DNA of 9,901 bases from Candidatus Sericytochromatia bacterium (GTDB lineage Bacteria; Cyanobacteriota; Sericytochromatia; UBA7694; JACMQJ01). Position numbers and translations under genes: made by a program. Positions 1 through 7,509 of this stretch are shown one piece after another (the first letter of the stretch is position 1; each line of letters begins with the position of its first letter). The stretch lies in the NCBI GenBank assembly GCA_014377055.1, contig JACMQJ010000225.1:1-9901 (forward strand), read 5' to 3'. Under the pieces are notes generated by a model that did no database searches, had not been told where the DNA came from, and was given only the letters and a program-made list of their open reading frames with translations.

Positions 1-31
1 TGTAGTTTTAAGCTATGGAGAATTTTTTTAA

Positions 32-60
32 TTGCTTTTAAAATAAATTTTCTATATAAT
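32..60 (+). promoter_or_regulatory. sigma70-type promoter for the frameshifted gene
   Basis: TTGCTT at 32-37 and a perfect TATAAT at 55-60 are separated by exactly 17 nt. Transcription would start near 67, inside a short palindrome (CCAT-AAT-ATGG, 65-75), followed by a GGAG Shine-Dalgarno at 74-77 for the ATG at 90. The palindrome at the start site could be an operator, but nothing else supports that. Confidence 0.6.
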
Positions 61-89
61 CGCCCCATAATATGGAGATTTGCTTACTG

Positions 90-355
90 ATGATTACATT
101 TGATATCAATAAAAAAAATTACAAGTCTTATCTTTTTGATTTTGAAAACTATCTAAGTTTAGATAATAATCAATTAATAAAAAGAGATAGTTTTAACTAC
201 AACACGAAGAGAGTATTTCTAAATTAACAGATTTTAAAATATTTATGCTTTGTAACTATGATTTAGATGTATATTATAAAGATAAGGCGATAGAAGGAAA
301 TACTTCTTATCATCCTTTATTAGGGTTTAATTATAAAAAAATTAAAATTGACTGA
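90..355 (+). pseudogene. frameshifted small gene of unknown function
   Basis: I do not recognise the product. An ATG at 90, with GGAG 12 nt upstream and a good promoter, opens a 45-codon frame (MITFDINKKNYKSYLFDF...) that stops at 225-227. A second frame, two bases out of register, continues from about 209 to a TGA at 353-355 with protein-like content (NYDLDVYYKDKAIEG, then HPLLGFNYKKIKID). The frames join at an AG dinucleotide tract at 208-213. Removing one AG unit would restore a single protein of about 87 residues. The simplest reading is a recent 2-nt slippage that inactivated the gene; programmed frameshifting or a sequencing error are alternatives. No signal peptide or membrane segment is visible. 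It lies upstream of the CRISPR remnants and shows no visible link to the cas genes. Confidence 0.5.
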
Positions 356-373
356 ATAATTTATTACATAAAA

Positions 374-510
374 AATACATACTTTCATAAAAAATTAGGA
401 AAAATAAGCTGTGCAATTAGAAGTATACATCGCTCTTGATTAAACACTTTGAATTGCACAGCTTATTTTGTAACAGCTCTTTATGAGTTTAAATACAAAA
501 AGTATGTATT
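374..510. repeat. nested inverted repeat, possible MITE or structured element
   Basis: The inner arms are an 18-bp perfect inverted repeat, AAAATAAGCTGTGCAATT at 401-418 and its complement at 452-469, enclosing 33 nt. The outer arms are a 12-bp perfect inverted repeat, AATACATACTTT at 374-385 and its complement at 499-510. The stretches between inner and outer arms are unequal (15 and 29 nt) and do not pair well. No target-site duplication is obvious outside the outer arms, so a MITE is only a possibility. The inner hairpin could also act as a bidirectional transcription barrier between the broken gene and the small CRISPR array, although a 33-nt loop is large for an intrinsic terminator. Confidence 0.55.
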
Positions 511-566
511 CTATCAAAAAAATCTGTAAATCCTTGAAGTTAAATAGTTTTTTGATAATTTTGCCT

Positions 567-714
567 ATTATCTACCCTACGGGTAGTTTATAAAAACTAT
601 TTTTTAGTAGTGATAATGCATATTCAATTATCTACCCCACGGGTAGTTTATAAACAAGATATATTTCGATAAGGAAAATTATTATTATTATTTACCCTAA
701 TGGTAGTATATAAC
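567..714 (+). CRISPR. small decayed type I-F-like CRISPR array, three repeats
   Basis: Three 28-nt units lie at 567-594, 627-654 and 687-714, separated by two 32-nt spacers (595-626, 655-686). The 28/32 geometry is that of type I-F. Units 1 and 2 differ at one base (CTACCC-TAC-GGGTAG against CTACCC-CAC-GGGTAG). Unit 3 has about six changes against unit 1 but keeps the pairing arms TTACC...GGTAG. Aligned with the common I-F repeat from memory, they share the initial TT, a 15-nt hairpin in the same position and a 3' end in AAA. The repeat is unrelated in detail to the 27-nt repeat of the main array. Decay increases downstream, which implies a leader on the left. There, TATCAAAAAA (512-521) and its complement (548-557) form opposed IHF-like half sites ending 9 nt before unit 1. 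It may be a fossil of an earlier I-F system or a solo array with a regulatory role. No gene in this window looks like the Cas6f that would process it. Confidence 0.75.
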
Positions 715-895
715 AGATAATTTAGTTTTAGCATGGATAGTGATTGTACTCATGATTTAATAATAGAAAAGCAATTGTTGCCTCAATTAGGAAGTAGTCT
801 AAATGATAAAGAATAAATATTTTTTTACTAAAAATTATAATTAACAACTTTATTAGTCAATTTTTTAAAGTTAGCTGAACAGCACTAATAGATCA

Positions 896-924
896 TTGTG
901 TGATTATTATTTTTAATATATACT
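896..924 (+). promoter_or_regulatory. predicted promoter of the cas operon
   Basis: TTGTGT at 896-901 and TATACT at 919-924 are 17 nt apart. The predicted transcript starts near 931, leaving a short leader of about 18 nt before the TTG start of cas3. No other good promoter was seen inside the tightly packed operon, so this probably drives all six cas genes. A small inverted repeat, ATCA (892-895) and TGAT (901-904), straddles the -35 box. The surrounding DNA is very AT-rich, which would suit silencing by an H-NS-like protein; that last point is inference. Confidence 0.5.
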
Positions 925-948
925 CCTAAAATTATTAAGGATTTAATT

Positions 949-3600
949 TTGTTTGCCAATTCTAAAAAACAAACACTTGCTATGCACTCAATAGGTGTAG
1001 CAAATGTTGCACTAAAACTATTTCTAAAATTTAAGATGGAAGCATCAAGCCCTCTTAAGAAGACTTTTGAAAATATTGAAAAAATAAAAGAAACTATCTT
1101 TTTCGCTGGACTCTTTCATGATATCGGAAAAGTAGATCCCAATTTCCAAAAATTTTTAGAGCAAAAAGAAGTCACTGATGCTAAAGAGCCTGCTTTAGAT
1201 GGTGTTCATTTCCTTGAAAAAAAAGAAGATAATCCCTTTTCTTTTATTAATTATCCCCGTCATAACGAAATTTCTTGGGCATTAGCATTACATTTTTTAA
1301 GAAACGATGATGCTGCACAATATGCTATTTACTATCATCATGCTAAAGTAAAAAGAGCAAAAAAAGGCAGGGATTTACCTGAATGGACTAATAGTACAAC
1401 TTTAGAGCTTGCTTTTTCTGAAGATAATATTCAGTCTTTTTGCCATACTTTTTTTACAGAGATATCATTACTACCAAATAATTTTAATGGTATGGAAAAT
1501 AAATTTAATAGCATCAAGATGTTAGTTGATGAATTAAATTTAAATGGTAACACTATTCCACCTCAATTTTTGTTCAACAACATTAATGCTCAAAACTATG
1601 GCATTGATAAACGTTTACAAAAAGATTTGAATGAAATTAAGAACCTATTAGTGAGAAGTTTGGTTGTATCCGCAGATAGAATTATCTCATCGTTAAGTGC
1701 ATCACAATTAACAGAATTCGTAGAAAATAATGATTGGGATTATCTTTGCAATCAAAACATTTTACCTGAAGAGAATTCGCTTTCTAATAATATAAGCAAT
1801 ATGCTTGATAATTTTATTGTAAAGAATGAGGCTAACCCACAAAATAGAGAAAGAGACAACGCACAAAGCAAAACTGCCAAAAAACTAGCACTCAAAAATG
1901 AAGTTTCAACTTTATTTGGTCCTGCTGGATGTGGCAAAACTAAAATTTTTTTAGAATGGTATCGCAATAAGACAGCTTTAGGAGACAATAAAAAGCTTTT
2001 TATTATTACTCCCAGAAAAATGATTTGCTCATCTCTTTTTAATGAGTTGAGAAAAGACTATATTCCTCATGCTAAAATTGAACTTTTGACTGGAGATGAA
2101 AAAAATTTTTGGAATGGTAAAGAACTGCAAACAGAAGAAGATATGAATACTTGGGGTGAAAGTGATATTACCATTACAACGATTGATCAGCTTGTGTCTG
2201 TTATGCTTTCACATAAAAAAATTGATATGTTATTACAATTTTTAGACTCTTATGTTATTTTTGATGAATTTCATGAATTCTTTAATATTCCTGGTATTGT
2301 AATTCTTTTCAAATTATTTATTAGACTTAAATCAATGTTAAACGATAGTAAAACGTTGCTTGTTTCTGCTACTCCAAACTATTTTTTTATTGAGTCTATT
2401 TTGGGCTTAAATGTGTCTAGAACTGTAGAATATATTGATACATTCAATAAAGAGTCTTATCAATTTTCTTTTTCCCAATACAAAATTAATTCACAAGATA
2501 AAAACCAGTTATCTAATTCTGTTTTATTTGATAAGCAACAGCCTGGAACTATTGTTATATTTAATACGGCTAAAGCTTCACAATCTTCAACTATTTCCGT
2601 TTCAGGTGAAGATGTTATTAATTTTCATAGTAAGTTTACTCCTTTTGATAGAAGAAATATTTATTCAGATATTATTAAAAACTGGAACAAAGAACATCCT
2701 GCAACTAGTAAAGTTTTAAGGTCTGGTCCTATAGTTCAAGCCAGTTTAAATATCTCAACAATGAATTTGCTTACTCAAGTGTGTTCCGCTGAAAATTGGT
2801 GTCAAAGGATAGGCAGAGCCAATAGATTTGCTTCAAAAACTAATACAGCTCATGTTATTACTGTATTGAGTGATAAAACAATGATTGGACAAACCGTTAA
2901 TAATTCTGAATTAAAATTTTTAGAAAAAATTGCAGCCAAAAATCAAACATTAGCATGGTTGGATTATTTTAAAATAAAAAACTTTATAGGGGCGAGCTTG
3001 AGTTGCAATTTAACCTTAAGTGATATTTATTCTCAATATAAAGAGTTTCACTCTTTAGCAGGTACAAAGCAAGCATATACAGATGATTTTGAAAAAATCA
3101 TTAGTGACAGCTTGAAAGTATTTTCAAATAATGACTTTACACCTATTGAATTTTGGAAACCATTTAAACAAAACAAGATTAAAAAACTCTCATCTAAATC
3201 AATGAGGGGAGCCAGTATTTATGTTTTACCTGTCGTATATGACATTTATACTAAAAGTATTGGCGATTGGCTTTATATTCCAAGTGAACAAGTCAAATCA
3301 GAAAATTTATTAAGCCTTTCTGAGCAAGACTTGATTGGTAAAGATATTTTGTTTAATAATCAAATTTCGTTTCTAAGAAATTTAAGAATTAATAGGTTTG
3401 CTGATGCAACTTATGAGAGTAGTAAAAAATATGCAACAATGAATAATTTTAAAATTAAAATTGAAGCAAAAAACTCAACATCTCCACTTTTGTTGAGTTA
3501 TACAAGTGATGTTCCTGATTACATCAATAAAAATAAGAGTGGCTTATTTTATGTGACTAAAGGAAGTGTAAAAGTGGGTTTATATGCAATGTCAATTTAA
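949..3600 (+). CDS. cas3: Cas3 nuclease-helicase, stand-alone (HD + DExH)
   Basis: Cas3 is recruited by target-bound Cascade, unwinds the DNA and cuts the displaced strand. The HD nuclease comes first: H13 (MHSIGVA), H57-D58 (LFHDIGK), H105 (PRHNEIS), H130-H131 (YYHHAK) and the late ADR motif D243-R244. The superfamily 2 helicase follows: Walker A GPAGCGKT 324-331, Walker B DEFH 439-442, SAT 473-475 and motif VI QRIGRANR 619-626. All expected catalytic residues seen are present, so it should be active. The start is TTG: no ATG or GTG exists between the upstream stop (901-903) and 949, AAGG sits at 937-940, and FANSKKQTLAMHS matches the usual Cas3 N-terminus. The next ATG (codon 12) would remove nearly everything before H13. 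Unlike type I-F Cas2-3, no Cas2 domain precedes the HD domain. DEFH also differs from the DEPDDF-type Walker B I recall for I-F Cas3, so this Cas3 may come from another lineage. Confidence 0.93.
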   Translation: MFANSKKQTLAMHSIGVANVALKLFLKFKMEASSPLKKTFENIEKIKETIFFAGLFHDIGKVDPNFQKFLEQKEVTDAKEPALDGVHFLEKKEDNPFSFINYPRHNEISWALALHFLRNDDAAQYAIYYHHAKVKRAKKGRDLPEWTNSTTLELAFSEDNIQSFCHTFFTEISLLPNNFNGMENKFNSIKMLVDELNLNGNTIPPQFLFNNINAQNYGIDKRLQKDLNEIKNLLVRSLVVSADRIISSLSASQLTEFVENNDWDYLCNQNILPEENSLSNNISNMLDNFIVKNEANPQNRERDNAQSKTAKKLALKNEVSTLFGPAGCGKTKIFLEWYRNKTALGDNKKLFIITPRKMICSSLFNELRKDYIPHAKIELLTGDEKNFWNGKELQTEEDMNTWGESDITITTIDQLVSVMLSHKKIDMLLQFLDSYVIFDEFHEFFNIPGIVILFKLFIRLKSMLNDSKTLLVSATPNYFFIESILGLNVSRTVEYIDTFNKESYQFSFSQYKINSQDKNQLSNSVLFDKQQPGTIVIFNTAKASQSSTISVSGEDVINFHSKFTPFDRRNIYSDIIKNWNKEHPATSKVLRSGPIVQASLNISTMNLLTQVCSAENWCQRIGRANRFASKTNTAHVITVLSDKTMIGQTVNNSELKFLEKIAAKNQTLAWLDYFKIKNFIGASLSCNLTLSDIYSQYKEFHSLAGTKQAYTDDFEKIISDSLKVFSNNDFTPIEFWKPFKQNKIKKLSSKSMRGASIYVLPVVYDIYTKSIGDWLYIPSEQVKSENLLSLSEQDLIGKDILFNNQISFLRNLRINRFADATYESSKKYATMNNFKIKIEAKNSTSPLLLSYTSDVPDYINKNKSGLFYVTKGSVKVGLYAMSI

Positions 3601-3618
3601 TTAATGAAAGGATAAAAA

Positions 3619-4686
3619 ATGACAAAATTAACTGGAGTAAAATCTGTAGACTTTAAAGTAGTAGCCGAAGGAGAGGGTGTCGTTAACTGGAATGGTAGCT
3701 TTAGTCTTTATAGCGAATCTGCTGGACAGACTGTGAATAATCATGCTCTTCCTAAAATGCGAGGTGTTGATCCCATGCGATTAAAAAGCCTTCGTTCAGC
3801 AGAGCTTGAAAAGGCGAAACTTTTTGTAAGTCAGAACTGTATTAGAAGTGCACTATTTAAAAATGAAAGCGCAAACTTAAAAAGTGTTGACTCTCAAAAT
3901 GTGGGAAGAGTTATTTGTTCCATATTAGGATTAGTTAGAGGCTATGTTATCGCAGATAAGATTACTAAACTTTCTCTAAAAAGAAAGTCTGCATTGCTTT
4001 TAGAAGATTTTGTTGATTCAACTAACATTTTAAGATATGAACAATTTGCAAATGGTGGTGAGCGAAACGAGACTTCTATTTTTTCAAAATCCAATGTTGA
4101 TTCTACCAAATATGAAGCATTTGGCTCTATTTCTGTTGAAGATTTACAATTCATAGTTTTAGAAGATAGTTTTAACAGAAGCTCTTACTCCGACATTATT
4201 TCTCTTGCACAAGGTCTTGAAGTTGAAAAAGATATGAATAATTTTTTAGAAACTTTATCCATCGGGACAGATAAAAAACCTGCTGTAGTATTTAATAAAA
4301 ACTATGTTAGAGTTGGCGGAATTACTAATGATGGCGAAGCTGGTCTTTTAATGAATAATGACGCTATTGAATTAGTTGTCAAAGAAATTTTAGAGCGAAT
4401 TGAAAATCTATTTATTAAACAATCAAAAGGCTATTTAACTGTTACTAGTTTAGCTGTAGATTACAATGATGGACAAGCTATGAGAATAAAAAGAGATTTA
4501 CAGGCAATCTCTCAAGATAATAAACAATTTGCAATTTACTATGCACCTAAAGAAATGACTGAAAAAGAATTTGTTGCAAAAATGGATTCTATAAAATCTG
4601 CTAAAGATGGACAGAAAGCTAAAAAAGCTGCTAAAACAGCTAAACCTGTCGTTGCAGTAGAGTCTTCTGGTGATGCAAGCGAATAA
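3619..4686 (+). CDS. cas7: Cas7fv-like Cascade backbone protein (type I-F2)
   Basis: This is the RAMP-fold backbone subunit that would coat the crRNA spacer in several copies. Identification rests on strong resemblance, from memory, to Cas7fv of Shewanella putrefaciens: KLTGVKSVDFK at 3-13, GVVNWNG 20-26, LPKMRG 44-49, FVSQNCIR 69-76, LLLEDFVD 126-133, TSIFSK 152-157, TKYEAFGSISVEDLQFI 163-179 and MRIKRD 288-293. Length is 355 residues, about 30 more than I recall for the Shewanella protein. The excess is a C-terminal tail with eight lysines between residues 321 and 342 in an Ala/Lys-rich, probably disordered stretch, ending in an acidic SGDASE. An AAAGGA Shine-Dalgarno lies just upstream, 18 nt after cas3, so it is cotranscribed. 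The family is confident; the role of the tail is unknown. Confidence 0.9.
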   Translation: MTKLTGVKSVDFKVVAEGEGVVNWNGSFSLYSESAGQTVNNHALPKMRGVDPMRLKSLRSAELEKAKLFVSQNCIRSALFKNESANLKSVDSQNVGRVICSILGLVRGYVIADKITKLSLKRKSALLLEDFVDSTNILRYEQFANGGERNETSIFSKSNVDSTKYEAFGSISVEDLQFIVLEDSFNRSSYSDIISLAQGLEVEKDMNNFLETLSIGTDKKPAVVFNKNYVRVGGITNDGEAGLLMNNDAIELVVKEILERIENLFIKQSKGYLTVTSLAVDYNDGQAMRIKRDLQAISQDNKQFAIYYAPKEMTEKEFVAKMDSIKSAKDGQKAKKAAKTAKPVVAVESSGDASE

Positions 4687-4698
4687 GAGGTATTACAT

Positions 4699-5928
4699 AT
4701 GTTAATAAAAATATCATATGAGAGTAAATACTCTCTTTCTACAGTTAAAGATGGAGAAAACATATTAACTGGAATGGCTGTTATTACAGATAATGTAAAC
4801 AGAAATGCTAAAAATTTGTTTAATAAAGAAAATAATTTTTTACAAAACATAAAAAAATTAAATGAGTATTATCCAAATTATCAATATGCTGACATTACAC
4901 AAAACACTGTTCTTGGCATTTTATGTAGGCTTACTGGTGAAGTCAGGCGGCTAGACTCACTCAATGATACTCATCCAGTTTTAGCAATTAAAAATAAGAT
5001 AAAATTTGAAAATAAAAATACTGCATTTCAAAATGAAGTTATTTTATTACATACTCCTTTGAAAGAAGTTCAAAATAATGCTGGTGGTGTTATACCTGAA
5101 GAAAAGTCAAATCATTTTTTGCTTACGAAAAACTCTTTATCTGAAACTTTACTCAGTGTATTTGATATTAAAAATCAAGAAGAGCTAATAACAATTTTAA
5201 ATGGCATGAAAAATGATGATAAATCTTTATTTCATACAAAATACAACACAGATATTCAAGCTAATACATTTGTTATAAGACATGCTTTATTTGAAAACAT
5301 TCAATCCGATATAATTAAAGGATTTTGTTTTTTTGAAGATAAAAATGTACTAAAGGAAATAGGTGAACGTGTATTTTTTGGTGAAATCTCTAAAGTAGCT
5401 ATTCTTGAAGAATACATTAATTCTAATATTGATAAACCTAGTTTTAAACCAGCTAGTATTACCATAGAGAGAAAAAAACTAGAAGTAAGTGAAATATTCA
5501 ATATTGGTGGTTTTTTATTTGCTAAAAAATTAGCATTTTTACGCAAACATGGACTTTACGAAAAAGAATTTGAAACTATGTTAAATACTGTAAAAAGTTC
5601 AATTAAAGGCTTAGCTCCAAAATCTGGAAATATTACAATTAAAGATTTTTATAGCAATTTTGTCACAGATAAAAAAATGTCATGGAGTATGCCTTATTTT
5701 GTTGAGGTTAGAAAAGATTTATTCGTACAAGATGATCTTAAAGAATTCAATACTGGTGTAAAACTTGGAGTTACAAAAGAATGTGGAGAGCTTACTATTT
5801 CTTTAGATTTATCTTTGGAAGAAGAGGTCAATTTTTATAAAAGAATTGAAGCCGCTGGTGTAAATACTTTTCACCTAGGTAAAAAAGGTTTAGCTTATGT
5901 CAGCGATATCGTGTTGGAGGCTTTATGA
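4699..5928 (+). CDS. cas5: Cas5fv-like Cascade subunit, enlarged (type I-F2)
   Basis: It probably caps the crRNA 5' handle. In the I-F2 systems known from Shewanella, Cas5fv also takes over work of the missing large subunit, including PAM reading, through an inserted helical domain. Motifs shared with the Shewanella protein as I remember it: CRLTGEVRRL 76-85, KDFYSNFVTDKKMSW 315-329, and the C-terminal GVNTFHLGKKGLAYVS 387-402, close to SSFYLGKKGLAYVS. The protein has 409 residues against roughly 330 in Shewanella. The extra length seems to lie in the middle (about 130-300), where helix-rich sequence predominates. AAGAGG at 4685-4690 is the ribosome-binding site, 12 nt after cas7. The gene overlaps cas6 by the 4-nt ATGA, suggesting translational coupling. 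With no cas8 in the operon, the enlarged middle is the best candidate for target recognition; that is inference. Confidence 0.87.
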   Translation: MLIKISYESKYSLSTVKDGENILTGMAVITDNVNRNAKNLFNKENNFLQNIKKLNEYYPNYQYADITQNTVLGILCRLTGEVRRLDSLNDTHPVLAIKNKIKFENKNTAFQNEVILLHTPLKEVQNNAGGVIPEEKSNHFLLTKNSLSETLLSVFDIKNQEELITILNGMKNDDKSLFHTKYNTDIQANTFVIRHALFENIQSDIIKGFCFFEDKNVLKEIGERVFFGEISKVAILEEYINSNIDKPSFKPASITIERKKLEVSEIFNIGGFLFAKKLAFLRKHGLYEKEFETMLNTVKSSIKGLAPKSGNITIKDFYSNFVTDKKMSWSMPYFVEVRKDLFVQDDLKEFNTGVKLGVTKECGELTISLDLSLEEEVNFYKRIEAAGVNTFHLGKKGLAYVSDIVLEAL

Positions 5929-6647
5929 TTAGAGAAATTAAATATGTTTGCACAGCTTCAGTTGATTACTTTACATGCCATGCACTATTTTCAAAAATTA
6001 GTGATGGAGCTTTGTCTAAGTTAAGTTTAAATTCACACTCTAAACAACCAGAGTATAGGGTATTTTTTCAAGATAGAGTGATTACCATAATTGTTAATGA
6101 CGAAGATATTAACATAGTTAACGATTTACCTAAGTCTATAGAATTTAATCATCAAGGAAAAAAGTTAATAACTATTTTAGCTTCAGACACTCCTTATGAA
6201 ATTAAAAGTAGCTTTAATGAAGGGCAATTCGTAACAGCTAAAGGAGTTATTTCTTATGCTAAAAATTTAAGTAATCCAGAAACTGTTCACAATCAGAAAG
6301 GTGTTCTTATAAGAAAGCATAAGTCTCCTATTATGCCAAATGGAGAAATTTTAAAAGGAGAAAAACAAGCTACTCTTGATTACCTTGAGAAGAAATTAGG
6401 AATAGATTTAAGAACTCAAACTGGAGACAGATCATTTAGGTTTGAAATGCTATCATACAAAAATTTTGAATCCAAACATTCAGTTTATAGTAAGTCTAAT
6501 CAGAAAAAACTTTCTCTTCACAACGTATTTTCATTTGAAATTCAAGGTTTTATCAAAAATGCAAATACTGTTAATTCATTGGAGTTTACATCTATTGGGA
6601 AAAAAAGAAGCTATGGTTTTGGCAATATATATATAAAACATGAGTAA
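5925..6647 (+). CDS. cas6: Cas6e-like CRISPR RNA endonuclease
   Basis: Cas6 cuts the pre-crRNA in each repeat and often stays bound to the 3' hairpin. The 240-residue protein ends in the glycine-rich loop of the Cas6 RAMP fold, IGKKRSYGFGNI at 224-235, which matches the Cas6e pattern (GIGPAKSMGCGLL in E. coli). The segment LDYLEKKLGI (151-160) sits where Cas6e has WLQRKLG, and the strand FSFEIQGFI precedes the loop as FEGVL does in Cas6e. H19 in DYFTCHALFSK aligns with catalytic H20 of E. coli Cas6e in the first helix. It does not resemble Cas6f/Csy4, which is about 187 residues and normally partners I-F effectors. It is longer than Cas6e (199 residues), with extra sequence in the middle. ATGA overlap with cas5 and an 8-nt overlap with cas1 place it firmly in the operon. 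Confidence 0.82.
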   Translation: MIREIKYVCTASVDYFTCHALFSKISDGALSKLSLNSHSKQPEYRVFFQDRVITIIVNDEDINIVNDLPKSIEFNHQGKKLITILASDTPYEIKSSFNEGQFVTAKGVISYAKNLSNPETVHNQKGVLIRKHKSPIMPNGEILKGEKQATLDYLEKKLGIDLRTQTGDRSFRFEMLSYKNFESKHSVYSKSNQKKLSLHNVFSFEIQGFIKNANTVNSLEFTSIGKKRSYGFGNIYIKHE

Positions 6648-7509
6648 AAGACCATACGATTTTTTACTTAGTGAAAAAGAACCTTTTCAATATATTGAAA
6701 AGGCTAGAATTATGATGAAGGATGGCTTTTTGACAGCAATGCGTGGCAAGGAAGGTATGCAAATAATTGCTCCTTCCAGTCTTATGTTTTTAATGTTGGG
6801 TGCTGGAACATCAATTACACAAGAAGCTGCAATCTTTTGTGCACAAAATGATTTGCAGTTATCTTTTGCGAAAGGTGGCTCTAATATACATACTATCTGG
6901 ATGTCTGGAAGATATCCAAATCCAGTATCGTTAATAAATCAAATTACAAAAATAGAAAAAAATAGACTAGCTTATGGAAAGTCTTTATTAATTTATAGAT
7001 TTCATTTATTAAAAAGATTAACAAAAGAAAATTATCATCAAATTCAAGCACTTACGAATATCAATGAAATTTTACTTTATGAAGCGAGATGGGCAAAATC
7101 TATTTATAGGGAATTTGCAATAAAATATAAAGTGGAATTTACTCGTAACACTAATTCTGACCACACTGACTATATTAATGAACGTCTTAATATACTGAAT
7201 AATGCATTGTATTCATTAGTAACTGCCATTTGTTATGCCGTTCATTTATCACCATCAATAGCCATTTTACATGGAGAAACTCGTAGAGGGGGATTAGCCT
7301 TTGATTTGGCAGATTTAATGAAGACTAAAATAATTTTTGATTTGGCATTTAATTCAGAAGAAGTTAAAACTACAAAATTAATGCATAATTTTGCAAATAA
7401 GCTAAAAGAAAATAATCAGGAAAATTTAAAACTTCTCTTAAATATTTGTTTAAGTTTAGCAAGTGAAGAAGATAATTTATTAGATTTATTAAAGGTTTCA
7501 GAATTATAA
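6640..7509 (+). CDS. cas1: Cas1 spacer integrase, type I-F-like
   Basis: Cas1 with Cas2 forms the integrase that inserts new spacers at the leader end of the array. The metal-binding residues are visible: E148 (LLYEARWAK), H211 (ILHGETRRGG) and D222/D225 (AFDLADLMK). The C-terminal block HGETRRGGLAFDLADLMK is nearly the I-F Cas1 signature (HGKTRRGGLVFDVADLIK in Pseudomonas), and the N-terminal half shares LGAGTSIT with LGTGTSIT. It is clearly not the I-E type, which has HTG...YDIADLYK at this site. The 289 residues are somewhat short against about 325 for I-F Cas1. It starts inside the last codons of cas6 (8-nt overlap) and runs directly into cas2 with no gap. Confidence 0.93.
   Translation: MSKRPYDFLLSEKEPFQYIEKARIMMKDGFLTAMRGKEGMQIIAPSSLMFLMLGAGTSITQEAAIFCAQNDLQLSFAKGGSNIHTIWMSGRYPNPVSLINQITKIEKNRLAYGKSLLIYRFHLLKRLTKENYHQIQALTNINEILLYEARWAKSIYREFAIKYKVEFTRNTNSDHTDYINERLNILNNALYSLVTAICYAVHLSPSIAILHGETRRGGLAFDLADLMKTKIIFDLAFNSEEVKTTKLMHNFANKLKENNQENLKLLLNICLSLASEEDNLLDLLKVSEL

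Noticed and set aside
733..816. 27-codon open frame beginning MDSDCTHDLIIEK between the mini-array and cas3
   Set aside because: Too short, no ribosome-binding site and no recognisable family; it could be a remnant but cannot be supported.
1752..1988. Minus-strand frame within cas3
   Set aside because: Lies wholly opposite the helicase Walker A region of an intact cas3; a shadow frame with low-complexity content.
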